From a virus, in IMG/VR virus record IMGVR_UViG_3300044799_000154, positions 57,518-121,517 of that record: a stretch of 64,000 nucleotides of DNA. One strand, 5' to 3'. A program made the translations under genes and the position numbers. The notes beneath the pieces were generated by a model. It was given only the letters and a program-made list of their open reading frames with translations, was not told where the DNA came from and searched no databases. Within the stretch, counting starts at the first letter, position 1. Each line of letters starts with the position of its first letter. Positions 8,710 through 18,391 of this stretch are shown piece by piece.

Positions 8710-9415
8710 AGCTCAGTGGATATCAAGACATCTAAAAGCCTGGGAGAAAGTAGATTATCCAGGAGATAAGATTAGATGGGTAATTCTCCTAGGTAAAAGT
8801 ATTGACAAGACAGAAGAGATATTGCTGAATTACTTTGAGAAGCATAAATGGCAAGTAGAAATTTACAAAGAACCTAAGTTCCATAATCCAACTGGAAATG
8901 CTCTGTATATAGCAGATGTAATGAATGAATTCAAAAAATACTATCAAGATGAAGATTATGTAGTCTTGGATGATGGTGATATAGTAAAGATTCCTAAGAC
9001 TTTCTTGGAAGAAACTACTGATTTGAACTTGGATATAGTAGCTCCTGGAATCTGGATAGAGAATACAGATCCTCCTCAGTTTTTTGATACTTATGTTTTT
9101 AGAACTATTGATGGATCTAAGTTTCCACCATTCGGTATCCCTTATGAAGACAGCAAGTTACCGATAGAAATAGGATCAGTTGGAACTCTTGTTGTTATGA
9201 AAGGAAAAATATTCAATAAGATTTCCTTTGAGAATCCTGTACCAACTTTGCAGTTCTGTAAAAATGCAAGGAACGCTGGTTACAAGATCTGGTTTGCTCC
9301 TTGGATAAAAGTAATTCATGCTAATGTTATGGAGATAGGAGAATACCATATGCCTCTTGAATTTTATGTCCAAGCAGGGAAACTTCCTAAAGAAGAATTG
9401 GAGAAAGTGCAATGA
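8654..9415 (+). CDS. GT-A fold glycosyltransferase (Anp1/GT62- or GT2-like)
   Basis: A 253-residue protein from a TTG start at 8654; no ATG lies before the conserved region. The N-terminus RILIVSPLKNEAQWISRHL and the metal-binding DDGD (in YVVLDDGDIV, about residue 110) are features of GT-A fold enzymes. The overall pattern, including LLGKSIDKTEEIL and a late hydrophobic KIFNKISFE segment, is close to the Anp1/Mnn9 family of mannosyltransferases. It overlaps the previous gene by 56 bases and the aminotransferase gene by ATGA. Cytoplasmic by lack of a membrane segment. Linkage and sugar not determinable. Confidence 0.78.
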   Translation: MSNQKKLKRILIVSPLKNEAQWISRHLKAWEKVDYPGDKIRWVILLGKSIDKTEEILLNYFEKHKWQVEIYKEPKFHNPTGNALYIADVMNEFKKYYQDEDYVVLDDGDIVKIPKTFLEETTDLNLDIVAPGIWIENTDPPQFFDTYVFRTIDGSKFPPFGIPYEDSKLPIEIGSVGTLVVMKGKIFNKISFENPVPTLQFCKNARNAGYKIWFAPWIKVIHANVMEIGEYHMPLEFYVQAGKLPKEELEKVQ

Positions 9416-10503
9416 ATAAAATAAAATATGCCTGGGCTATTCCAGATATTGGTGAAGAAGAAAGATTAGCCGTAGATGAAGTCATGAAATCTGGATGGAT
9501 ATCTGGGACAACTCCTTACAATGAACTCTTTGAGAAAGCATTTGCTAAAACTGTAAGAGCTAAGTATGCTGTATCTGTAAGTAATGGAACAGCAGCTTTG
9601 ATATTAGGACTTATGGCAATAGAAAGAAGATTGAACCTAAAGTCTATGGAAAAGATGAGCATTGTTGTTCCTGCATGGACTTATATTGCTACAGCTAATA
9701 CAGCTAGATTCATGGGAAGAACAATATTAACAGACTGTGGTCGAGATACATTTTGTATTAAGATTCAAGGAATTCCGAAGAGTCAAGTTGTTATGCCTGT
9801 AGACATTGGTGGTTGTCCTTGTGAATATGATGACTTAAAGAATCTATCTTGGAAACCAATTCTCTTTGCAGATTCGGCAGAGGCTATTGGATCTATGTAC
9901 AAAGGGCATCCAGTTGGAAGTCAAGCATTACTACACATGTTTTCATTACATGCTACTAAAGTAATCACAACTGGAGAAGGTGGAATGCTAACTACTAATG
10001 ATCTAGCATTATATGAACAATTGAAATGTTTGAATAATCAAGGACATCCAATTGGGTATAAAACTTCAGACTATGAGCATCCAGAACTTGGATATAACTT
10101 TAGAATGCCAGCTCCTCAAGCAGCAATTGGTCTAGTTCAATTGAAGAAGCTTCCAGGATACTTAAAGAAAAGAGAAGAGTTCTCTCATATCTATAGTGAC
10201 ATTCTCGGAGATAAAGTTGGGTATCAATTTATACCAAGTTATTCTAGAAGTTGTAACTTCTTATTCACTATATTAGTTGATCCAAATCAGAAAATTGATT
10301 TCATGGATGAGATGTTGAAGCAAGGAATTCAGACTAAGAGTTGGAAACCAGTTCATATGCAACCTTGCTATAGTCTTTGGAATTCTATTAGTTTTCCAAA
10401 TGCAGAAGATCTGTACAAGAGAAATGTGCATCTTCCAATACACAACAAACTCTCTGATGAGGATATTAAATTCATTGCCGAAACAGCTAAAAGCTTGTTA
10501 TAG
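9412..10503 (+). CDS. DegT/DnrJ/EryC1/StrS sugar aminotransferase
   Basis: A 363-residue PLP-dependent aminotransferase. SNGTAAL near residue 57 binds the PLP phosphate, FADSAEAIG contains Asp154 for the pyridine nitrogen, and SLHATKVITTGEGGM carries Lys183, the Schiff-base lysine. The family transfers an amino group from glutamate to a keto group of a nucleotide-activated sugar. Together with the downstream epimerase/dehydratase and the GNAT acetyltransferase it could make an N-acylated amino sugar. It starts in an ATGA overlap with the glycosyltransferase before it. Length is normal for the family. Confidence 0.93.
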   Translation: MNKIKYAWAIPDIGEEERLAVDEVMKSGWISGTTPYNELFEKAFAKTVRAKYAVSVSNGTAALILGLMAIERRLNLKSMEKMSIVVPAWTYIATANTARFMGRTILTDCGRDTFCIKIQGIPKSQVVMPVDIGGCPCEYDDLKNLSWKPILFADSAEAIGSMYKGHPVGSQALLHMFSLHATKVITTGEGGMLTTNDLALYEQLKCLNNQGHPIGYKTSDYEHPELGYNFRMPAPQAAIGLVQLKKLPGYLKKREEFSHIYSDILGDKVGYQFIPSYSRSCNFLFTILVDPNQKIDFMDEMLKQGIQTKSWKPVHMQPCYSLWNSISFPNAEDLYKRNVHLPIHNKLSDEDIKFIAETAKSLL

Positions 10504-10525
10504 AAGTATATAGGTGTGAATCAAG

Positions 10526-11545
10526 TTGACACAAAAGAAAGATATTGTTGTTAAAGGTTCTAGTGTTTTGGTAACTGGCGGTGCAGGATTCATAGGATCT
10601 GCCTTAGTAAGAAAATTAGAGACTCTAAATTGTGATGTAACTATTGTAGACAATCTAGTTGCTGGAAGACAAGATCATTTGACAGGATGTAAAGCAAGAC
10701 TAGTTGAAGGAGACATTAGGAATAAAGAACTTTTGAAAGAGATCATGAAAAGAGATAGTCCCTCACTTTGCTTCCATCTTGCTGCTGAACCATTCATACC
10801 CAAAGGTTATCAGAACCCTGAGATAATGTTTGACGTAAATACTATGGGAACGATCTCTGTTCTTAAAGCTTGTCAATCTAGTAAGATTCAACGAGTAATC
10901 TATTACTCAACTTCTGAAGTTTATGGAACTGCTAGAACTTTGCCAATGTCTGAGAGTCATCCAACTACAATGCATTCGATGTATGCTCTTGCTAAGTTTG
11001 CAGGAGATAGAGCATGCTTCATCCTTTGGAAAGAAAGAAATATTCCTGTTGTCATCCTTAGACAATTTAATTGCTTTGGTCCTAGAGAAGCTCAACCTTA
11101 TATTATTCCTGAGATTATCAGACAGTTCAATGTAGGGAATGAATTACATCTAGGAAACATAGACGCTAAAAGAGATTTCCTTTGGGTTTATGACCACTGT
11201 GAAGCAGTAACTAAACTAATGGAAGTTCCAGATATTGAAGGAACAGTAGTCAATTGTGGAAGAGGAAAAAACTGGTCTATCAGAGAAATAGTTGATAAAC
11301 TTGCTAAGATCATGAATAGAGAACCTTACACAATAATACAAGAACGAAAGAGACTTAGACCTTATGATGTAGATGAGCTTCTATGTGATAATACTCTGTT
11401 TGATCAACTTACAGGTGGAATAAAATACACTGACTTTGAGGATGGATTGAAATGGTTAGTAGACTGGTATCACCGACATGGTGATAAATGGTCATGGGAA
11501 AGAGAGAAGGAAATGACTGTTGAAGCAAGTGCAAGGAAAAAGTAA
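10526..11545 (+). CDS. NAD-dependent nucleotide-sugar epimerase/dehydratase
   Basis: A 339-residue extended short-chain dehydrogenase. The Rossmann glycine motif GGAGFIG is at residues 18-24, the catalytic Ser/Thr is in YSTSEVYG, and the catalytic pair is YALAK (Tyr153, Lys157). LRQFNCFGPREAQ is the usual sugar-nucleotide region. Members interconvert or dehydrate UDP-, GDP- or dTDP-sugars. The gene starts with TTG at 10526, with an aggtg site upstream. It should supply the keto-sugar or the epimer used by the aminotransferase 22 bases upstream. Whether it is a 4-epimerase or a 4,6-dehydratase cannot be settled here. Confidence 0.9.
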   Translation: MTQKKDIVVKGSSVLVTGGAGFIGSALVRKLETLNCDVTIVDNLVAGRQDHLTGCKARLVEGDIRNKELLKEIMKRDSPSLCFHLAAEPFIPKGYQNPEIMFDVNTMGTISVLKACQSSKIQRVIYYSTSEVYGTARTLPMSESHPTTMHSMYALAKFAGDRACFILWKERNIPVVILRQFNCFGPREAQPYIIPEIIRQFNVGNELHLGNIDAKRDFLWVYDHCEAVTKLMEVPDIEGTVVNCGRGKNWSIREIVDKLAKIMNREPYTIIQERKRLRPYDVDELLCDNTLFDQLTGGIKYTDFEDGLKWLVDWYHRHGDKWSWEREKEMTVEASARKK

Positions 11546-11969
11546 GAAAATTATCGGCATGGATTTTGATGGAGTATTTAACATACTTATTCCTCCCATG
11601 CAATGGATTATGAAAAATCTAAGACCAGGTGACATCTGGGAAAGAAGTCATTTGACAAAACTTCTAAGTTTAATACTTAAAATATATTCTCATCTTCCTT
11701 TTATTTTAGATGGAAGAACTGTAAACAAAACTCCTAGAACTGTATTTATTATTTCTGGGAGAGTCCTTAAACGATCAGAAGCTAGAAAGCTTTTAGAGAA
11801 GTATGGATTCAGATTCTTTTTCTTTAGACCTAATAATAAGATAGGAGAATTTGAATGGAAATTGAGAATGTGTAAATTACTAGGAGTTACTGAATTTTAT
11901 GATGATCGCCCAAGTATTGTTGAAAGACTTAGAAAAGAAGGAATAGATGCGAGGTTAAATGTAAGATGA
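11520..11969 (+). CDS. HAD-like phosphatase
   Basis: A 149-residue protein with HAD superfamily motifs: IGMDFDGVFN (motif I, DxD, nucleophile and acid), FIISGR (motif II Ser), a conserved Lys in the middle and EFYDDRPSIV (motif IV acidic pair). It has no large cap domain. HAD enzymes in sugar operons remove phosphates from sugar phosphates, but a polynucleotide phosphatase role is also possible. It begins with TTG at 11520 inside the end of the epimerase gene and ends in an ATGA overlap with the next glycosyltransferase. Confidence 0.75.
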   Translation: MKQVQGKSKKIIGMDFDGVFNILIPPMQWIMKNLRPGDIWERSHLTKLLSLILKIYSHLPFILDGRTVNKTPRTVFIISGRVLKRSEARKLLEKYGFRFFFFRPNNKIGEFEWKLRMCKLLGVTEFYDDRPSIVERLRKEGIDARLNVR

Positions 11970-13033
11970 GAGAAACCATATCGGTCCTTGGTTATTGGAT
12001 TCCTTATTTATCAGCCAATCAATTACAGGGATTTCCACCACCAAGATTCTTCTTACCAGCTCTTGAAGCTGTTGGATATGATGTAGATTTTGTTAATATC
12101 TATGAGATTTCTCAAATGAAAGTAAATCCTCTTCAAAGAACTCATGAGCAAACCCATGATGATATTTTGGGTGCAATAAAAGCTTGCAAAGGTCAAAAGG
12201 TTATTCTTTCATACTGGGATTATATCTATAATAGAGATCTTGAAGCTATCTTCTCAGATCCAAGTAAGAAGATTTTATTCAATGTCAATTGGAATGAAGA
12301 ACCAAAAACTGTAGAACAGAAGATCGCTATTCTACAGAACTCATCTTATGTAACTGTATCTCAAGAACATTTTAGGAACCAATGGTGGCAAGATCTAGGT
12401 CCTGAAAATGCTAAGATCTTTGAAGACAAATTAAAGATCTGGAGATTCCCTTGTACTATAGGAGCTTCCTTAAACAAAGAAGCAGCAAAGAAACGAATTG
12501 GTATATCTACTACAAAATCTATTCTAATGTGGGGCTATTATGGATCAGGAAAAGGAGCAGATGATATCCTTCAGTGGTGTTCTTCAATGTTTGAAACTTC
12601 AGTCTTGTTCTGTGGAACTCCTGCTGCCGAGACTGCTGGTGAATATCTATTAGCTAAGTCAATGGAATTGAATATGAAAGATAGAGTGTTCTTTTCTAAA
12701 TCATTGATCTCTGATGAAGAAGCAGATCTATGGTTTTCAGCAGCAGATATAGTTGTTATTCCCTATTGGCATAAAATAGGTGAATCTGCTTTAGCATATG
12801 CTCTTGGACATAATAAGGTATGTATTACTTCTGATCTATATTGCTTCAAAGAATATGCAGATCAAGGAGCTTGCATATCAACTACAAAAGAAGCTTTCAA
12901 AAGCACATTAGAAAAATATCTTAATGATGTTGATCTAGCTAAGATTCAAGAACAGAAAGCTAGAGATTATGCTCAGAAATACAATTGGCAATCAACAGCC
13001 ATTCAGTTCAAAGAACTATTGGATAAGATGTGA
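11966..13033 (+). CDS. GT-B glycosyltransferase-like protein (paralogue of 16425-17441)
   Basis: A 355-residue GT-B-like protein. The donor half starts at ILMWGYYGSGKGADDI and continues with SVLFCG, RVFFSKSLISDEEADLWFSAADIVVIPYW, and a late EYADQGACIST segment, the usual order for GT4-like folds although the classical E-x7-E motif is weak (GESALAYALGHNKVC). It is clearly related to the protein at 16425-17441, which shares RVFFSK, EEADxWFSAxD and the LFCG strand. The start is an ATGA overlap with the HAD gene. Confidence 0.78.
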   Translation: MRETISVLGYWIPYLSANQLQGFPPPRFFLPALEAVGYDVDFVNIYEISQMKVNPLQRTHEQTHDDILGAIKACKGQKVILSYWDYIYNRDLEAIFSDPSKKILFNVNWNEEPKTVEQKIAILQNSSYVTVSQEHFRNQWWQDLGPENAKIFEDKLKIWRFPCTIGASLNKEAAKKRIGISTTKSILMWGYYGSGKGADDILQWCSSMFETSVLFCGTPAAETAGEYLLAKSMELNMKDRVFFSKSLISDEEADLWFSAADIVVIPYWHKIGESALAYALGHNKVCITSDLYCFKEYADQGACISTTKEAFKSTLEKYLNDVDLAKIQEQKARDYAQKYNWQSTAIQFKELLDKM

Positions 13034-13037
13034 TAAA

Positions 13038-14471
13038 ATGAGGATACTACTCTATATACCTCACTTTGGATGGGGCTCAGGTTTGATCTCTTCTATGCCA
13101 AGTGATACTTTCTACATTGCAAACAAATTAATGCCTGGAGAGAATAGAGGTGGAGATCTTTGTGTACTTAACGAATATTGGTCTTGGTGGAGATCAATAA
13201 AACCCAAACCTCCAAATGCAATTCTCTTAGGTCAAAATTGGAAAGAAATTGATACTCAGGATTATGATGTAGCTATCTTGATTGCAGATGCTGGACAAAT
13301 GAATCTATTATCTTATGTTGAAGATATGCCTAGAGTCTTTAAATTCCATCTTAAGAATCCAGGAACCAAAAACAGCATGCAAACTCTGCTAAGAGAAATT
13401 GGTAACTATCCACTTATCTTCTCTGCTGATAGCCAGAAAGAATGGTATGGTAACCCACCTAATTCCTGGGTTATAACTGGAGGAAAAGATCCAGACCTTT
13501 ACAAAGGATGGATTGGAGATTGGGAAAAAGTTCTCTGGGTATGTGAGAGAATATCAGTACCTGGAACTATAAGGTGGGAAGAACGTGGAGGAAGACTTTG
13601 GACAGATATAGCAGATGATTTACCATCTCTTCGATTGGGATTGGATATTGATAGAGCAACTCCATTAGAAGCATTTGAAAATGTTATCCTTGCTTTCAAG
13701 CATAGTAGAGTTTTCTTTGAAGCTGCCGAGAATACTCTTTTAACAGATGGATTGATGGAAGCTATGATGACTGGAATGCCAATAGTAGCTTATCCAAACA
13801 ATGAAATGGATAGAGTAATTACTCATGGAGTCAATGGATTCAAATCATCTAATCCAGAAGAATTGAAAGGATACTGCAAGACTCTATTGAAAAATGAAGA
13901 TCTAGCTAGAAAGATGGGAGCAGAAGCAAGAAAAACTGCCATTGAAGTTTGGAATCCCAAGAAAACAGAAAAATTTCATCACTTAGTATTTGAAGAAGCA
14001 ATGAAGGTTTACAATGCAGATAAAGTTCCAAGTGTTAGAACTTTCCACTTAGATCCTCCAACTCAACCAAATAGAACTGATCTCTTCTTTGCTTCAACAA
14101 TTGATAAAAGAATCCAAGAACGAGAAATAGAATATCATTCTGAATTGGGTTGGTTCAATTGTCCTCAATGTGGAGAAACCTATAGGGTTATTCATAGGAA
14201 AGGAAAACATGAATTGGAATTAATGAAAGAACTTGGTCCCAAAGAGAAGAAGTTATTCTTTCCACAACCTAGAGCACCTGATATGATGAAAGTTAATGCT
14301 TTAGAAGTTGAACTTGAACCAGAAATAGAAAGTTATACTTCATCAAATCCTTGTCCTTATTGCCATACAGATCAGATAGTAAAAGTCAGGGATAAAATTG
14401 TTTGTGAAGGTTGTAGAAGATTCTTAGGAACTTACAAAGAATGGAAAGCAAAGGAGAAGAAACATCAGTGA
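13038..14471 (+). CDS. Glycosyltransferase fused to a C-terminal zinc ribbon
   Basis: A 477-residue protein from ATG 13038; the open frame extends upstream to 12969, but that part lies within the preceding gene and MRILLYIPHF matches the starts of its paralogues. Residues to about 330 are a GT-B domain with SRVFFEAAENTLLTDGLMEA and TGMPIVAYPNNE, shared with the four paralogues at 17441-21274. The last 110 residues hold FNCPQCGETY, then PCPYCH and VCEGCRR, two zinc knuckles of a ribbon, separated by a variable stretch. A zinc ribbon on a glycosyltransferase is unusual. The stop overlaps the next start as GTGA. Confidence 0.8.
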   Translation: MRILLYIPHFGWGSGLISSMPSDTFYIANKLMPGENRGGDLCVLNEYWSWWRSIKPKPPNAILLGQNWKEIDTQDYDVAILIADAGQMNLLSYVEDMPRVFKFHLKNPGTKNSMQTLLREIGNYPLIFSADSQKEWYGNPPNSWVITGGKDPDLYKGWIGDWEKVLWVCERISVPGTIRWEERGGRLWTDIADDLPSLRLGLDIDRATPLEAFENVILAFKHSRVFFEAAENTLLTDGLMEAMMTGMPIVAYPNNEMDRVITHGVNGFKSSNPEELKGYCKTLLKNEDLARKMGAEARKTAIEVWNPKKTEKFHHLVFEEAMKVYNADKVPSVRTFHLDPPTQPNRTDLFFASTIDKRIQEREIEYHSELGWFNCPQCGETYRVIHRKGKHELELMKELGPKEKKLFFPQPRAPDMMKVNALEVELEPEIESYTSSNPCPYCHTDQIVKVRDKIVCEGCRRFLGTYKEWKAKEKKHQ

Positions 14472-15544
14472 AAACAATTCTAATACTTGGTTCTTCTGGA
14501 CAAGCAGCTTTATCAGTGATTAAGTGTTTACGACTGGCTAACTTGAAAGAACTAAAGTATAGAATCATAACTGAAGATCTGGATCCTCTATTGCCTGGAG
14601 CTTATGTTGGAGATGTAGGATATATTAATGAGAAAGATAATGACAAATGGATTGCTGGAATCAATAGGATCATTGCTGAAGAGAAAATTGATTTGGTAGT
14701 TCCATGTCATGACATTCCAGTTGATATTGTATCTGAAAGACGAGATGAAATCAATGCTCCAATACTAGTTACTCAGAATGAAAAAATCAAAATAACTAGA
14801 GACAAATGGTTGTTCAACCAATGGCTCAAACTGAATGGTTATCCTGCACCAAAGACCTGGCTTGGATTACCAATAGTTCTACACTTTCCTGAGTTTGTTC
14901 CTTATCCAGTGATTATCAAGCCAAGAGGAGGATATGGAAGCAAAGATCAATATACAATAAATTCACAGGAAGAAATGGAAGCATTGAAGGATCTATTCAA
15001 AGCTAAAGAACTCAATGAGGAAGATTATATAACTCAAGAAAAGTTAGAAGGTACAGAACTTAGTGGTATGGCTTTGGTCTCAAAGGATGGAGAGATCTTG
15101 AGTATTACTTGTGCAGAATCAGTCAAGAAGTTTGGCATGTCATATAAGACAATACATGGAAGTGAACAAGATAATCTAGACTTCAAATTACTTGTTGCTA
15201 AGATAGTTGGACGAATGGGCATAACAGGTCCAGTTTCAGTTCAGGGTTTCCGCACTAGCAAGATCTGTGACGCTTGCACCGTTACTCCCTACGATAGTAT
15301 CAAACTGTTTGAGATCAATCCAAGGTTTACTGGTGCTCAGGTGGTTCGAGCTATGGGTGGAGTTAACGGACCAGAAGTGTTGATTGACAATTGGTTGGAA
15401 GGAACCAAAGTTTATCCAATTTGTAAGGAAAGAATAATAGCACTATGGGTGGCAGATTATGGATATATCTCAGAAAAAGATTATCTAGAACTGAAAGAGA
15501 AAAAGAAAATAGCTAGAAAAGCAAAGTTTACAAATTTGTTATAA
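14468..15544 (+). CDS. ATP-grasp ligase, carbamoyl-phosphate-synthase-like
   Basis: A 358-residue ATP-grasp enzyme. The N-terminal pre-ATP-grasp domain begins TILILGSSGQAAL; the ATP-binding part shows VIIKPRGGYGSKD (nucleotide lysine and glycine loop), ITQEKLEGTELSG, and the metal-binding LFEINPRFTGAQ. Family members join a carboxylate to an amine or thiol with ATP, via an acyl phosphate. In a glycan operon it could couple an amino acid or other acid to an amino sugar. GTG at 14468 is chosen because it overlaps the previous stop as GTGA and has ggagaa upstream; an ATG at 14441 lies inside the preceding gene and lacks a site. Confidence 0.88.
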   Translation: MKTILILGSSGQAALSVIKCLRLANLKELKYRIITEDLDPLLPGAYVGDVGYINEKDNDKWIAGINRIIAEEKIDLVVPCHDIPVDIVSERRDEINAPILVTQNEKIKITRDKWLFNQWLKLNGYPAPKTWLGLPIVLHFPEFVPYPVIIKPRGGYGSKDQYTINSQEEMEALKDLFKAKELNEEDYITQEKLEGTELSGMALVSKDGEILSITCAESVKKFGMSYKTIHGSEQDNLDFKLLVAKIVGRMGITGPVSVQGFRTSKICDACTVTPYDSIKLFEINPRFTGAQVVRAMGGVNGPEVLIDNWLEGTKVYPICKERIIALWVADYGYISEKDYLELKEKKKIARKAKFTNLL

Positions 15545-15556
15545 GGAGAAAAAAGT

Positions 15557-15940
15557 ATGAATGAAAGAGAAAAGAAGAAATATCCTGTCAAGAAATATTA
15601 TGCAAAATATTATCGCAATCATAAGAAGCAAAGACATGATGCTACTACAAAATATATACATAAAATTAGAAATAAAGCTATCGAGTGTCTAGGTGGGAAA
15701 TGTTCCAATCCTAATTGTCTGGTCCCTGGAGGATGCAAAGATTTTCGTTGTTTACAAATAGATCACATTTATGGCAATGGAAATCATGATAACAGGAAAT
15801 CTAGTGCTTATTATAATCGAGTAATAGAAAGCTTCAAGAAAGGAGAGAGAAAATATCAACTTCTTTGTGCGAACTGCAACTGGATTAAAAGATGTGAGAA
15901 TAAAGAATACCTCAATACTGTAGGAGTTCCCTTGCTATGA
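15557..15940 (+). CDS. HNH endonuclease (homing type)
   Basis: A 127-residue basic protein. The HNH-type core is CSNPNCLVPGGC, CLQIDHIYGNG (Asp-His of the first strand) and LLCANCNWIKR, with four Cys probably binding structural zinc and His in IDH as general base. The same layout, including the PGGCKD insert, occurs in the protein at 22905-23342, so the two are paralogues. It interrupts the glycan block and overlaps the GNAT gene by ATGA. Such small genes are usually mobile homing endonucleases that spread between related viruses. Confidence 0.85.
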   Translation: MNEREKKKYPVKKYYAKYYRNHKKQRHDATTKYIHKIRNKAIECLGGKCSNPNCLVPGGCKDFRCLQIDHIYGNGNHDNRKSSAYYNRVIESFKKGERKYQLLCANCNWIKRCENKEYLNTVGVPLL

Positions 15941-16428
15941 GAATCAAAATATTAGAGTCTGGAGATGAAGAATTGTTCTTGGAGTTCTTACAGTGGTTAA
16001 CACCAGAATCATTGAATCTTTGGTATCCATATGGAAAGACCTTTGATCCAAGTAAAGCAAAAGAGATCTTAGCAAGACCAGATGAATTAAGAATTGCAGG
16101 GATTGATATAGTGAAGAAAGATGTATCTCTAAGCTATTCGGAGTCACCAGAGAAAGAACGAATTGTTGTTTATGGACACTTGTATCATTTCACTGATGAT
16201 TCATGCAGACTAGGAATAATCTCTGGCATAACTGGGAAAGGATATGGAACTCAAATGATGAAGATTCTAATTAACTATGCAAAGTCCTCTGGTGTTAAAA
16301 GACTTCTACTCTCAGTCGATCAAAACAATTATCCAGCATTAGCTTTGTACAAGAAGTTTAATTTCAAAATCATTCAAACATTCACAGACAAACTTAGACC
16401 TAGATTCGAAATGGAGAAAGACCTATGA
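15937..16428 (+). CDS. GNAT N-acetyltransferase
   Basis: A 163-residue GNAT-fold protein. The acetyl-CoA-binding loop is in GITGKGYGTQMMKILINYA (the G-x-G-x-G/A pattern of motif A), followed by the strand VKRLLLSVDQNNYPALALYKKFNF, the usual motif B. Family members transfer acetyl from CoA to an amine. With the DegT aminotransferase upstream, the likely substrate is a nucleotide-linked amino sugar, but protein or small-molecule acetylation is not excluded. It overlaps both neighbours by ATGA. Confidence 0.87.
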   Translation: MRIKILESGDEELFLEFLQWLTPESLNLWYPYGKTFDPSKAKEILARPDELRIAGIDIVKKDVSLSYSESPEKERIVVYGHLYHFTDDSCRLGIISGITGKGYGTQMMKILINYAKSSGVKRLLLSVDQNNYPALALYKKFNFKIIQTFTDKLRPRFEMEKDL

Positions 16429-17441
16429 CAATACAACCTGATTTTGCTTTCATCTTCTGGACTTACAAACAAAGAGAAGTGCCAGTAGGTTACCCTTTTC
16501 CACATCTTCTTGTTCCTGCTTTCAAGCGTATTGGAAAGAATCCACAAGTAATCGAATTTCAACAATATTATGGAACAAATGTATATGTGCCTACAAATAA
16601 AGAACCTTTTAAACAGATACTAGCTCAGTTGAAAACTGACAAGATTCTTTTAGAGTGGGACTATGTTACTGAAATATCAGACCATTATGCTCTTTTCAAT
16701 GCCAAAAAAGATCTTTACATTATTCCTCACAACGAAGATCTAGTTAACAACAAGTGGAAGAAAGAAATGATAGAGAATAGCAAAGTGATTCTCGGAATGA
16801 ATGTTTACAAAGAAATGTGGAAGAACTTATTTCCAGATCAAATCTCTAAGATGGAATTGATCCATCCTCCTACACGCTTGGGGCAAAGATTGAATAAAGA
16901 GCAGTGTAAGCAAACTTTGAATATAAAGACCAAGTATTCTATCATTTGTTGGGGAAGCTATTCATCGAAAAAGTTCTTAACAGTGATTCCTTATCTCTCA
17001 GAATGGAAAGATACTTCTCTACTCTTTTGTGGTTCATCTCGTGGGTGTAAGCCAGAATATCAGAAGATTGCTTCTGAAAATGGAGTCTTAGATAGAGTCT
17101 TCTTTTCCAAAGAAGCAATTTTAGAAGAAGAAGCAGATACATGGTTCTCAGCTTCTGATTTAGCTGTTTATCCTTGTCCTGTAGAACATGGTTGGAGTGC
17201 AACAGTAATAGATTGCATTGGGTTTGGAAAAACTTGTGTAACTCCTGATTTCCCTGTCTTCAGGGAACTTTCAAATATAAGTGGAGTGATTCCAACCTTA
17301 GATATTAAAGAACGCATTAGGACTCTTCTTTTAGATGAGGATACAAGAGAAGAATGTGAGAAGAAATCTAGAACTTATGCTCAAGAGAACTCATTTGAAA
17401 AATATGCAGAGAAAGTAACTAAAATTATGGGGATAAACTAA
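16425..17441 (+). CDS. GT-B glycosyltransferase-like protein (paralogue of 11966-13033)
   Basis: A 338-residue GT-B-like protein. It shares with 11966-13033 the donor-domain order: ICWGSYSSKKFL, SLLFCGSSRG, RVFFSKEAILEEEADTWFSASD, then a WSATVIDCIGFGKTCVTPD segment corresponding to the donor-sugar loop. No membrane segment. It is joined by an ATGA overlap to the GNAT gene and by TAATG to the next glycosyltransferase. Sugar specificity unknown. Confidence in the general class is good because of the conserved paralogue and setting. Confidence 0.78.
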   Translation: MTIQPDFAFIFWTYKQREVPVGYPFPHLLVPAFKRIGKNPQVIEFQQYYGTNVYVPTNKEPFKQILAQLKTDKILLEWDYVTEISDHYALFNAKKDLYIIPHNEDLVNNKWKKEMIENSKVILGMNVYKEMWKNLFPDQISKMELIHPPTRLGQRLNKEQCKQTLNIKTKYSIICWGSYSSKKFLTVIPYLSEWKDTSLLFCGSSRGCKPEYQKIASENGVLDRVFFSKEAILEEEADTWFSASDLAVYPCPVEHGWSATVIDCIGFGKTCVTPDFPVFRELSNISGVIPTLDIKERIRTLLLDEDTREECEKKSRTYAQENSFEKYAEKVTKIMGIN

Positions 17442-18379
17442 TGAAAGTTTTGCTACATGCTCCACTTCATCCTACCTTATGGATTTATCTAATGGAAGCA
17501 CTTAAGGAACACGAGTTCTTTATAGAACCTACTGCTGATTTCCAAGAAGCTGACACTCCTAGAACACAAATAAAATATGAAGTAGTACCAAGGAAACCTA
17601 ATAGTAATTTTGATGTTCAAATCATTGCTTTGCATGGAATAGGATATCATACGCCACAAGAACTTTTGAAAATATTTCCTGTACCAGTTGTTTGGATAGA
17701 ATTCCAAAGAACACTTTTACCTTTCACAGGAAACTATCCTTTGATCACTACTTGCCAAACTAGTTGCACTAGAAGATACCCTAATTGGAAATATTGGTGT
17801 CCTGTAGTTTCCAGAACCTTGTGGAATGAAGATTGGATAGGAGATGTACCAATAATAAATTGCACAGTTGGAGCTTATGCATGTCATCCAGATTTGGTCC
17901 CAATCTTGAACTATCTTAAAAAGGAAAATGTGCCTTTGGATATGAGAACTACTTCAAGAAGACTAGTTCCTTTTGCAGATTGGAAATCAAAGTTCATTCA
18001 TGATAGGGTTCTCTTTGAACTAACATTGAAACCATCTTCATTTACTATCTTGGAAGCAACTACAATAGGGATGCCAGTGGTTACATTGAATTGGTTTGAT
18101 CATTCAAAGATGATCCGAGATAATATAGATGGATTCACATTTGGATTTGGAGGACCCAATCCTGCTCATTTAACTGACTTAACTCTTCTTTTAAATAAAT
18201 TTCTAAATGATTATGATTTTGCTAAAGAATGGGGAAAGAAATCTAAGGAACGAGGAAATCAATTGAACTCCATAGAGAACACCAAAACAATCTGGAATCA
18301 AGCATTTGAAGATTCTATACGCATCTTCAAACAAAATCCTGGAAATCCTTTTGGGAAAGAAAAAAAATGGGAACCATAG
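17441..18379 (+). CDS. Glycosyltransferase-like protein, paralogue family of five
   Basis: A 312-residue protein with a predicted GT-B fold. The N-terminus MKVLLHAPLHPTLW and the C-terminal RVLFELTLKPSSFTILEATTIGMPVVTL and IRDNIDGF segments match those of the proteins at 13038, 18392, 19373 and 20291. The E-A-x-x-x-G-M-P pattern corresponds to the donor-binding region of GT4 enzymes. It starts one base inside the preceding stop (TAATG) and has a strong operon context. Confidence 0.78.
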   Translation: MKVLLHAPLHPTLWIYLMEALKEHEFFIEPTADFQEADTPRTQIKYEVVPRKPNSNFDVQIIALHGIGYHTPQELLKIFPVPVVWIEFQRTLLPFTGNYPLITTCQTSCTRRYPNWKYWCPVVSRTLWNEDWIGDVPIINCTVGAYACHPDLVPILNYLKKENVPLDMRTTSRRLVPFADWKSKFIHDRVLFELTLKPSSFTILEATTIGMPVVTLNWFDHSKMIRDNIDGFTFGFGGPNPAHLTDLTLLLNKFLNDYDFAKEWGKKSKERGNQLNSIENTKTIWNQAFEDSIRIFKQNPGNPFGKEKKWEP

Positions 18380-18391
18380 AGAGGAAAGAAT

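Noticed and set aside
12969-13037. The longer start of the zinc-ribbon glycosyltransferase
   Set aside because: The extra 23 residues lie inside the preceding gene, and MRILLYIPHF at 13038 matches the start of the paralogues.
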